This document shows positions 54,893 to 64,000 of a DNA stretch of 64,000 nucleotides, piece by piece; position 1 is the first letter of the stretch; each line of letters opens with the position of its first letter. Source of the stretch: Sacculina carcini (lineage: Eukaryota > Arthropoda > Thecostraca > Sacculinidae); NCBI GenBank assembly GCA_916048095.2, contig OU696571.1:7944001-8008000 (forward strand). Reading direction: 5' to 3'. The position numbers and the translations under genes are program-made. The notes under the pieces were generated by a model. The model saw only the letters and a list, made by a program, of their open reading frames with translations, ran no database searches and was not told the DNA's origin.

Positions 54893-57113
54893 CGGTCGGT
54901 CCTCCAAATAGCGGGCTCGAAGGGACCGGGAAGAAATTACGCTATTTAGAGGTGTGTTCTGCATCAATGGTTATCAACCCTGTTCACCTTGAATCGTTCA
55001 TTCTTCACAACTATTGTACGTCTTTCTCATATGATTCTACCAAAAAATTATTTCCCCAGAACATGAAATTGGTTTTGGTAGTCTGCAGTTTGCAGATCTT
55101 TGGTAGTCTGCAATGTCGGAGACCCGACATTTTTCCCGTTTGATGTTGAACACATCATTAGTATCCGATGCAATAGTAGCGGAAATGTTATACGAAGGTA
55201 TACTCGTACACCTGTAGTATTCCAGTGAGAGCGCCTAACCAACTGGGGTCCTAGGCGGCCGCCTAGTTTGCGTATGCCTAATAATGTGCATGTAACAAGG
55301 ACTACTAAATACCGTACGTGCACGGTCCGATGTCTGAGTCAGCGAGTGGAGGCCAGTATAGTTCGCGGTGTAAGCAGAGTTTATGAGAATTTTGTCGCCC
55401 TTCATTAAACAGAGGTGCTGTATCTAGCTCGGCGCGTGCAAACGCTCAATTATGATTACGCCAATTTGCGTCAGCATCATGCAACCCAATCTTGGAATGA
55501 CAGTTGACCTGTGCTTGTGTTGTGGTGTTGTCTAACCCGTTGCTGTGTAAACGCGTCGAAATCTGTTGTTGCTTGCACAAGTGTGGTGTTGTGAACTGTA
55601 CTAGAAATTACTGTGATGTGCCGAGTATTTCGAATACCAAAAACTGGGACAAACGTTTCACTCAGAAGGAACCGGACATTTTTTCTCAGGAAGGATACAA
55701 TCACTTCATTTGATGGTTTCAGACCTGGACGTAGTCCACACCAGCAGTGCAGCAACATGGTTAGATCAATATTGGAACAACGGTTAGTTGTCTATTTATG
55801 ACAACAAAAATTAGCGAGTGCAAACTGTCTATGATTGTCGAAAATCAGCCCACGTTGTGTACCCCATTGCCATGCAGTGCATTCAAGGAAGGCGCGAAAG
55901 TACCACCCTATAATAAATTACATCATAGCAATGATTTAAGGCTGAGTCAGTTCGCTGAAATCGTGCGCATAACAATCAAACGTGATATGTATTCGTACAA
56001 TTAGTAAAATCGTTGTGATTTTTCTCCAAACAGAACACGGAGAATTGGAAATTTTGCCATCTTTTGACGCGTCAGTCTTGTCACAGAAACAGTTTTACAT
56101 GAAGGACCATTGCCATTACACCCCAAGTGCAGTTATGAACATCTCAGACATATTTTGCTGCTGCCAAGCAAACGCAAGCTGCAGGACATCACTCCATTTA
56201 TTGGCAAAGATGAGGTGATAAGGGAACCGCTTATCAAAGTGAAGACTACAACAGACTAATGTGTCTTCTCTTGATGAATGTACAGATTTGACAGTGTTTT
56301 ATTTTTGGTAGGATTCCGAGTGGCACGGCACTTAACAAGTCATACTAGGTCATTTATTTGTGTATTATCATGAGGTCACTGCACAGAGGACCTGACATCA
56401 TGATTTCTGTGACACTCATTTTAAGCACACGGCCACACTCCAACTTGAATGCGTAAAGTAGGCGGTCGCTGTTGAGAATGCTGGTGGTCGTGTCACTGTA
56501 TCCATCACAGACAACCACAAGATCAACTAGCATTACTCTGAGGTATTCCATTTTCCAAACAATCGCGCTTTGACAGGCAAGTATTGCATTGACAAAGAGC
56601 TCGTTTGGCTTCACGTTTTCAACACCGACAATCACCTGAGGTGCATGTGAACGTCTGGGTAAATGGAAGATGTTAGAAGCCACAAATTTCTGGCCATTCA
56701 TTCATTCAATTCATTGGCCAAAAATTTCGCTATGGTGAAAAGTGAACATATTGGCCACAAACCGCAGTCGAACTCATCGCACTTGGTACGCCTTTGACTC
56801 TGCACTGGCCGAGGTGAACATATTGCCCTATTGGAGAGTATGGGAGTACTTAGGAATTTGTGGCTAATATGTTCATAGGGCAATATTGTACTAGATCCAG
56901 TCAACTGTCGTCAGTCGACAAGCTGGAGTGAACGTTTTTCATACATGCTCCATTTAATAGACCACACAGACCATTTAGAAAAGTTTTTCGCTGTTTGCAG
57001 GTTTACGCTATTCGGAGGTTTGAATTCCGCTATTTGGAGGTATAATTAAGATGTATTTGATAGTCTTTTTGTTTGGGACCAAGGAAGTAATCCGCTATCC
57101 AGAGGGTCCACTG
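54893..57113. mobile_element. Pogo-like element, 2.2 kb, TA target
   Basis: The left end TA plus CGGTCGGTCCTCCAAATAGC and the right end GCTATCCAGAGGGTCCACTG plus TA are inverted repeats of the family seen at 33625-34307. Sub-terminal AAATAGCGG/CCGCTATTTGG words recur (54940, 57000, 57030). The interior has no transposase I can name; around 55585-55660 two frames show KCGVVNCTRNY and RVFRIPKTG, reminiscent of a decayed THAP zinc finger, but this is weak. A half copy of the foldback element is inserted at 56722-56898. Confidence 0.7.
56722..56898. mobile_element. Single arm of the foldback element
   Basis: GCTATGGTGAAAAGTGAACA through CAATATTGTACTAGATCC matches the right arm of 51884-52451, including its last bases. 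Neither the other arm nor the TTAGG-like core is present. Confidence 0.88.
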
Positions 57114-57333
57114 TATTTTCAACCGTGTTGAATTAATGTTACGAATTCTGAATAACACATTCCATCCATGAACACTGAACTTTGCGTGCGTGTGTGTGTG
57201 GGCGTGTTGAGAGTAGTCTAAGCGTGGTGTCGTCTTCGTATGTGCGTGATTGTGTGTGTACGCTCATTTGTTCTACCTTCTTTAGGCTGTGCTGGTTCAT
57301 GTTCATGTTTTATAAATGAGTGCATTTGCATGT

Positions 57334-57415
57334 TAACACACACATGTGTGTGTGTGTGTGTGTGTTGATGCCTACACTTACTGCGACACTGCGACAGACA
57401 CACACACACACACTA
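57334..57415. repeat. TG then CA microsatellites
   Basis: ACACACATGTGTGTG with a TG run to about 57364, then a CA run at about 57398-57412. The hAT that follows inserted at the end of the CA run. Confidence 0.85.
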
Positions 57416-57423
57416 CTCACACA

Positions 57424-59020
57424 TAGTGATGCAAAAAAAAACGTTTTTTTTGGTTGCGTTTTTTTTTGCAAAAAACATGTTTTTTTAGGTTTTTTTTGTT
57501 TTTTTTTGTTTTTTTTAAGAATTAGCCCCAATTGTCATCGGATGTTAGATTTTAGTACATAGAAATGAGTTCAATTGATGTTTTGTACATCTTTACGTGT
57601 CTTATTTCAAAGATAATTTGATAATAGTATAAAAAACAAGAATATTTATCAATAAATACCTCAGGAGAATGTTTGAAAGTGCATCCGGGTCGGGTGGCTT
57701 AGATTTTTTTCATTGAGAAAACCCATGTTTTTAAAGATGGTTTTATTTATGCGGATATTTGAAATAATTTGTCAGCATAACAAAGAAATGCTTTGAATAA
57801 TCATGTTTTTTATAAAGAAACCGTGTTTTTTATGAAAAAACGCAATGATGTTTTTCAAACTGGTTTCAAATTCGTATTATTAATGTACAGGTCCAGAAAA
57901 TGTTGGCAGCAGAACAAGACAAGCTAATTGGTTGGTCAAGTGTTTTTTTGACAAACGTATATTTAAACTAACGCAATTTTAATGAAACAATGTTTTCTAA
58001 AACAGTGTCTACGAGCAAGATAGTCTGATCTGACTCTCTCGTATGTAAGATAGATTTGATTGATGTACGTTCAAATACCTTTTGTATAGCAAGTAGCCTG
58101 CTGGTACGTATAAGCGGCTGGTTGAACCACTCAATTTAAACTGTTCTTTTAAGCCATGTTTTTTTCAAAATATATTGTTTTGAAAAATTGTTTTCGTACA
58201 TGTAGAGATTGCGGAAAAAATTGGCGGCAGATCAAGGAAAGTTGAACCAAATTAACTGTTTTTTCATTAGTAACCTGTTTTTAGAACTGGTTTTATGGAT
58301 GATAGATTCTTTGATGTAGTTATTTGTATTCAAATACCTTTTTGTACATCAAATATATTTCCTCAGTTGTTTTTTTCCTACACGAAAAAATTGTCTGTTT
58401 TTTTGGTCCGTTGCCACCGCGACCCGCTTTTATTTGTAGTCTCATTAGGGACACTAAGTTTTTGTGCGTATTCGAAGTATTTGTGTAAATATTTGCAGTG
58501 TGTATACTCTTATATTTTCAAATAATTGATCTGCTGAATGAAATTATGAAACTTATTATAATCAACGTAGTTAATTTCTGGCAGGAAAAAGTAAATGTGT
58601 CAAAAATAATAAAAATTATGCCACTTGTGGTTTTTTTTTAAAACAGTTTCAGATTTTAGCATAAAAACGGTTCTCAAACCCTGCTTTCTTACACAATGAT
58701 TAACTCAATAATTGAATGCAAAATTGTACTGTACATAGAAGTGCCGCACAGTACCGTGCAAACAATGATATTAAGGCTTTCAGACACATTATAACAATTA
58801 TATTGTGCATATTTAATGATAATTCAATTTGATAGGGTCACTAATAGCATGAATAACCCATGCGTTGAAAAAAAAATCATTTAACATCCCAAATATATAA
58901 TTTCCATAATTTGAATTCTCTGCATGACTCTTCAAAAAAAACCAAAAAGTACGTGTTTTTTTTGGTCGCGGTTTTTTTGGGCAAAAAAAAACCGTCGGTT
59001 TTTTTGAGGTCGCATCTCTA
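57424..59020. mobile_element. Non-autonomous hAT, 1597 bp, perfect 8-bp duplication
   Basis: Termini TAGTGATGC and, inverted, TAGAGATGC differ at one base, and continue with poly-A/poly-T blocks (AAAAAAAACG and CCGTCGGTTTTTTT). CTCACACA occurs exactly at 57416-57423 and 59021-59028. The interior has no transposase and contains a diverged internal duplication: TTGGCAGCAGAACAAG (57903) against TTGGCGGCAGATCAAG (58219), each followed about 150 bp later by TTCAAATACCTTTTGTA-type words. A truncated relative lies at 1168-1578. Confidence 0.92.
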
Positions 59021-59028
59021 CTCACACA

Positions 59029-60221
59029 CAGACATACATGTGTGTGGTTATTACTCTCTCCCACTGTGTTTGTGTGTCGTTGATAGGTGGTTTTTTCACA
59101 CGCTTTTTCTGTCTGTTTTGTGTTCATGTGTTTGTGTGCGTGTGTGTGTGCTGATGTATGCCCGTAAACGTTGTCGGTCAACCGTCACTTCAACAGTGTG
59201 TATGTATGTGTATTTCTACTCCGTTAGTTTTTCTTTTACACATCGACTCATGTACACGCGACTTGTGTGCGTGTGTGTATTTGTATATGATTGTTTGTGA
59301 CAGGACATTTTGTGTGGTATTGTATGTAACATGTGTATGTGTGTTGCACTTGTGTTTTTCAGTTTTTACAAGTTTCAAATTTCAATATGGTGCGTGTATT
59401 TATTTTTCATTCGTTTGTCATTTTGAATTATTCGTACTGTCTTATTTCCGTGGTTGCTTCCTATTCGTTTCGTCTCGGTTCGTGTGTTAGATCACACAGA
59501 CAGTTTCATCTGCGTGTAAATTGAGCTGGCACCAATTTCGCTGCGTTCTCTTGACACTTGCGTCTGTATTTGGTGTGCTGCGTCGTTGCGTGCAAATTCA
59601 CCTGTATGCATACATGCGTGTGTCTGTCCTCGTGTATGTGTGTGTGTGTGTGTGAGAGTGTGTGAGGCTGGCTTGGCGAATCACATGCATGTTAGTGTGT
59701 GTATGTGTGTGGCGCCGTGTCAATAACGTTACCTGCCATGGCGGCCCTGGTTTTTGGCGGCATACAGCGGTGTTGAGTCACGTGACCACCCAATGTGCTG
59801 TCGGCCGCGCTAACGGAGAGAGTGTGGGTGACAGAACAGCGGAGCTGGTGAAGCAGACGGTGAAATATTGACGCTGGCGTTGTAGTGTCTGCATGATGTA
59901 CAAACCTTACTCATGAATTATGTACTGCATTTTTGGCTCGTTAATTTCAACGTCGATGTATCTGCTTTTTATTGATGTGTGAATTTTACTTCTGTTTTCC
60001 TTCTTTGTTATCGCGTGATAATTGTTGAATGTCCGTTGTATTGGGTCATTTCAAGGCTGCAACTGTTTATAGGGAAGTGAAGGCTCTTCGGCGCTAATGG
60101 GGAGACTACCCACTTTGCTGCCTTGACACTTAGAGACCGACTTCACGGGCGCTCTCAACCTCTACAGAATTCGACCCGTGCCATAGGCGCGCGAAGACCA
60201 TACCGGAGCTAATAATGTCCG
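59029..60221. other. Non-coding stretch with TG runs
   Basis: TG-rich patches at 59130-59150, 59260-59280 and 59635-59665. No gene is seen. Confidence 0.45.
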
Positions 60222-60541
60222 TTTGAGACAATCCGCTAGAGGGCGCTGAAACTGGTCGTTTGAGACATAAAACAAGAGCGCGCGAAATGCTCTAAGCAGA
60301 GCCTGTGATAATAAGCCGTTCCTCGCGATTAACGTAGGCTAGGTTTGGTAAGGTTAGGTTAGGTGGGTTGCTTAGGTTCGGTTAGGTTAGGTTGGTTAGG
60401 TTAGGTGACAAGACCAGCATGTTCATATTTATTGACATTTTATCATTGCCATCTCTCGCATTCTGACTTGAGTGTCGTTTCTTATAATCCATGCCAATAC
60501 AACGCCAAGTTTCAGCGCCCTCTGTAGGATTTTGTCTCGAA
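60222..60541. mobile_element. Inverted-repeat element with TTAGG-like core (III)
   Basis: The left end TTTGAGACAATCC followed by GAGGGCGCTGAAACTGG and the right end CCAAGTTTCAGCGCCCTC followed by GGATTTTGTCTCGAA are inverted repeats of about 35 bp. The core at 60334-60407 is a GGTTAGGTTAGG-type array. It is 320 bp, without an ORF or clear target duplication. Confidence 0.75.
60334..60407 (+). repeat. Degenerate telomere-like array (TTAGG type)
   Basis: Words such as AAGGTTAGGTTAGGTGGGTT and GGTTAGGTTGGTTAGGTTAG. Confidence 0.85.
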
Positions 60542-61557
60542 TTTCAAATTTTAGCTCTAGCACTAGTTAAACTTGTGTGCGCCTATGCTGCCTGCCGGAT
60601 TGGTATTTTTTCTATTTTCAAGGCGAGAAATTACACGCGCGGTATGTGTGCGGCTGGTTTGTGTCCTCCGCGTGGTTTAACGTGTGGCTTGTGGGGTAGA
60701 AAGTTGATTTCTCTCACCTTATCCACTCCGCAGATGTCTGGCTGGAGACTTTATGTCCGCCGTCGTTGCTGTTGTCAGACCAGCACAGAATCCAGCAGTT
60801 CACCTAGATTTATGTCATTTCCACAGAGCATTTGACTGTGTGACGTGGAGTTCATTTGTCGTCGATGAAAGTCTGCAGTGCAATTCTTGTTTGACCGTTT
60901 TTTCATCAGATCTTAATGATCTGACTGTTCAGTCGTTATTACTGTGAACTAGACTCGAGTTTATGAGCCTTCGTAAACAATTGTTCGCCATCGTGTCTGA
61001 GTCCACTTTGGCGGTTACGAAGTCTGCTAATTATGTGCATGAATGGCGCTGCTGACGCGTTGGAGGGCGTAGGCTCTGGCGCGTTATAGTTCCTTCATAC
61101 ATCGTGGGCTTGTTTGTGTGTGTGTGTGTGTGTGTGTTTGTGCTTACCTTGATGTGTTTCTACTTCCATTCCAGCGCGCCAACCACACATCTTCATACAT
61201 ATTCCTGTGTGTATGCTTGCGTGTGTGTGTGGCGACTCCACCTGAGTGTGGAAAGCAATGGCCGCGAAGTAACGGTGCCCTGCTGATGACAGCTGCTGTA
61301 ATGACGCTGAAACAGAGGCGTTGCCAGGGGGTATTTGTTTCGTCCGTCCTTGTGTCCCTGAGAATTATATAGATATTGACGTGGGTAAAGGCTGGACGTT
61401 AGGGCATGAAAAATAACCAAATTGTTTAGTATCTCTCCTCATCTACATCTGGCATCGCCACTGTTTCACTGTTCATTGTCGCTGTTCTGTGGTTGCGTGG
61501 TTGACTGCCTCTCCACGTGTGTTTGCGCTTGAATTGCCTTGTGTCAGAGGCTGTGTG
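60542..61557. other. No gene recognised
   Basis: An open frame at 60491-60835 and a TG run at 61114-61138 are present. I see nothing that identifies a gene. Confidence 0.4.
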
Positions 61558-61827
61558 CAGATCCGTTGCGAGGCCCCCCCGAAGCATCACTTGGGGCCCC
61601 AATTATGAATACAGCACCAAATAATGAATTCATTTGTTAGACATAATCACATAATACAAGTTATGTATTATGTAAAACATATTATGTACACATAATATGT
61701 TTTCACCTGAGCAAAAAGGTAGAGGCTATACATAATAAATATGATACATTTTAACATCATACGTGAAGCAACGGTCCCCTCAACATTCGGGCCCCCCGGC
61801 CGGGGGGAACTGGGGGCTACGGCTCTG
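61558..61827. mobile_element. Non-autonomous DNA element, G/C-tract ends (copy 2)
   Basis: The left end CAGATCCGTTGC and the right end GCTACGGCTCTG are inverted repeats; the element is the reverse complement of 52731-52984 with an extra AT-rich inverted segment (TACAAGTTATGTATTATG and CATAATATG words). The flanks GCTGTGTG and AGTGTGTG match at 6 of 8, as expected for an old hAT. Confidence 0.75.
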
Positions 61828-61835
61828 AGTGTGTG

Positions 61836-62204
61836 GTGTGGTGCAGTGACATTGATATGTGGACATTGTCAACATTGTCGCCTCTTGCGTGCACAAGGTA
61901 GCATGCGTTTTCCCCTAATGAATTAATTTACGTTTATTTGTTGGGATTGCATCAAAATTATTGGTCGTTTCCTCTTCACCCTCATACCCGCCCGTGCTGT
62001 TGGCGGAGGTAATCACAGACTATATGCCACATACCATGTGAACACACACATATACATGTGCAGTGGCATTACGACTATCAGGTCGATCACGCAAAAACGC
62101 GTGCACCGTGAACAATTATAGGAATCACTGGACCTAGGAATCAAAATACCTGTCTTCTACTGAGCGGTCTATGTCACGTGGTCCATATCACTAGGAAGGA
62201 CCTG
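61836..62204. other. No gene recognised
   Basis: Nothing I can name. Confidence 0.4.
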
Positions 62205-62830
62205 TCAGTCGGATAGATTTGGCCTGGCCGTGCACGATGTGGTGAATTCTAATTTTTTGGAAATTTTAGTTGTTAGTTGAATTTCAGTTGTTAGTAGCTC
62301 TAATTGGTTGGGATAATATTTGACGGTTTGTTTATATTTCGTGACGAAAAATGCGAATATATGTTGTATAAAACCCCAAAATATGGCATTCAACTAATAT
62401 ATAATACGTGAATTTTCCACTCTTTCGTAGATTATTTGTATTGTAAGCATGCATCCAGCGACGTTCTATATATTTCGTAGTATGGAAGGATAAATTTCGT
62501 AGTATGGAAGCGAAATTTCGTAGTACGTGGCTAAAGTTTGACCTTGATTGGTCCCTTCCGATAAGGTAGGGTGCCATTTTGGAGTTTGCTTCGAGGTGCA
62601 ATAATCCCGTGATACGATTCTGCAAGTATATTTGCATTTGATGTTTTTCGTGTGAGCAGCCGATTTAATGTGTTGCTCGAGCTGCGATTTCTGACCAGCG
62701 GACACGCTCTTCTCACATGCAACGCAAAACATGATCTGTGTTGAATAATTTCCTAAAATGTAATTATGAAGTACATGTATGCATGATCCTACCTTCCCAA
62801 AAATCAATGCCACGTGTACCTAGCATGGAT
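62205..62830 (-). mobile_element. hAT fragment with N-terminal zinc finger
   Basis: Shares sequence with 63695-63905: GACGAAAAATGCGAA, AAACCCCAAAATAT, ACTCTTTCGTAGA and AAGCATGCATCCAGCGAC. On the minus strand 62466-62813 encodes a zinc-finger start. Its termini are not clear. Confidence 0.65.
62466..62813 (-). pseudogene. hAT-type zinc-finger N-terminus
   Basis: The 115-residue frame contains IMFCVACEKSVSAGQKSQLE then QHIKSAAHTKNIKCK, that is CX2C, a spacer of about 18 residues, H and H. This C2H2 arrangement with SxLxQHxxSxxHxxN is typical of the DNA-binding finger of hAT transposases and of the domesticated CGGBP1 protein. The remaining sequence to the stop is not conserved, and no DDE/RNase-H-like catalytic domain or hAT dimerisation region follows. 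Either a transposase remnant or, less likely, a small domesticated gene. Confidence 0.55.
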
Positions 62831-63648
62831 TAAGTTGATATAGCGCATAACGATATAGCGATATACATATATGCATAGCCAGTAATTGCAGACCCTCTGA
62901 ATCTCGTTGTCAATCTCTTGCCACGGCTTTCATGCCACACCGATATCACATATGATAGTTAAATAAAAGTATAACGACTTGCGACACTCTTGGTGTACAC
63001 TCATATGTATGAAGCTATTAGACACGCTGTTATACTTCCAATGTTATCGTTGCTGGCGGTAATAGTATACCTATATACAGTGTTTGAGTGCATCATGACA
63101 CGTTGAATTCGTGATCTTTGTAATTACAATTATTAACAATTTATATCAAATTCAGGCGCGACTTATAAAATTATATATTTGGTAGGATTTAAAAATGTGA
63201 TAATGGCGTTTTATGTTTTTTCGCCTAAAGTGTCATTTTATGTGAAAAATATTATGTGGTTACATGATATTCCCAACTCTAATTATGACGTTATGAAGTT
63301 AAATGTTAATTTGCTTACCTCTCTTATCACAAAATATATTTTGTTTTATCAAGTAACGAAATATACATAAATAAATATGAAAGTATCAAGTAGCTTTAAT
63401 AAAGAATAGTTGATTTTCAACAGCCCAGACACATATTTAAAGGCAGCCATTAATGAATGGTGCGCGTTTGAGTCTAGAGGCAGTATGAGACGTGAGACCA
63501 GCTGATGGCTCGAGTATGTACAGAGCTGTCGTGTGTAGTGAATGCGCCGACTTGTGTGAGTGTGTGTTTGTGTGCGCGTGCGGCAGATCTGGGTATTGTT
63601 ATATATATGCTGTTGTTTTATGCGCGTGCATCACGGGTCGCTAATAAA
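62831..63648. other. No gene recognised
   Basis: AT-rich sequence; an open frame at 63179-63370 has no family signature. Confidence 0.4.
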
Positions 63649-63910
63649 TAGAGCTGGGAATTTTATGTGATAATTTTTTGCGTTTTATGTTTTTTATGTG
63701 ACGAAAATGCCAAAATATTTGGTCAAAAACCCCAAAATCTGTTATTCAATTTTCACATACGTGTATTTCGTACTCTTTCGTAGAATTTTTGCATTTTAAG
63801 CATGTATCCAGCGACATTTCATTGGGTAGCCACTCTTAGAGAGGAGTATTTTTCATAATACGTGGCGAAAAGGTTACCTTGTTTGGGCACTTTCTATAAT
63901 GGTAGTGGTG
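63649..63910. mobile_element. Start of a second copy of the zinc-finger hAT family
   Basis: It opens TAGAGCTGGGAATTTTATG, a typical hAT terminus, and then follows 62330-62560 with moderate divergence. It is cut at 63910 by another element. Confidence 0.65.
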
Positions 63911-64000
63911 CAGTGGCGGCACCAGGACTTCTCCGGTGGGGGGTCTAAGGAAGATACTGGTACTGGACAAAACATGATTCTGCATGCATATTTACGTTTA
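63911..64000. mobile_element. Left end of a CAGTGGCGGC element, runs out of the window
   Basis: CAGTGGCGGCACCAGGACTT matches the terminus of 24905-25345 (TAGTGGCGGCGCCAGAATTT), followed by a G-rich tract as in that copy. Confidence 0.7.

Noticed and set aside
60753-60947. Second host exon after CCACTCCGCAG
   Set aside because: The acceptor-like sequence is plausible, but the frame phase and composition do not give a convincing continuation of the leader exon.

Overview
The window is repeat-dominated animal DNA. It has no operons, no compact gene array, long microsatellites and a dense layering of eukaryotic transposons. I recognise LINEs (I-group with RNase H, and several of the CR1/L2/Jockey type), a Penelope-like fragment, four Ty3/Gypsy fossils, a Tigger/pogo element, two mariner copies and many short hAT or pogo-like non-autonomous elements. 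Degenerate arrays related to the arthropod telomere unit TTAGG occur three times. Together this suggests an arthropod, possibly a chelicerate; the lineage is inference and a database search would be needed to settle it.

Layout. 1-3.2 kb: the 3' end of an I-group LINE lies in a hAT remnant, next to the 3' part of a Ty3/Gypsy element. 3.2-9.9 kb: a CR1-like LINE on the + strand is split by a young-looking Ty3/Gypsy insertion (5597-8448) with near-identical LTRs and a 5-bp target duplication. 11.8-14.7 kb: a second LINE on the - strand keeps ORF1, the endonuclease and the C-terminus but has lost its reverse transcriptase. 15.2-22.1 kb: two Ty3/Gypsy pol fossils lie head to tail on the - strand, followed by a LINE endonuclease fragment to 23.9 kb.

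At 24840-24879 there is a good candidate for the only host-gene piece: a short first coding exon encoding a hydrophobic leader, followed at once by a GTGAGC splice donor. If it is real, most or all of the remaining 39 kb could be its first intron. That stretch holds simple repeats (a 266-bp AC tract, TA tracts, a TAATTATTC minisatellite) and a graveyard of small DNA transposons: hATs with clear 8-bp duplications (29820-30206, 30973-31698, 37104-38229, 57424-59020), pogo-like elements (33625-34307, 54893-57113), a Tigger (43808-45593), mariners (39573-39957, 50976-52474) and a zinc-finger hAT fragment near 62.6 kb.

The most unusual signal is a set of three unrelated-looking inverted-repeat elements, each carrying a degenerate TTAGG-like array in its core (38584-39401, 51884-52451, 60222-60541). 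The middle one is an almost perfect 251-bp-arm foldback inserted with an 8-bp duplication into the 3' end of a mariner. I found no tRNA, rRNA, CRISPR array or intact multi-exon host gene, and no new enzymatic system. Boundaries of decayed elements are approximate.
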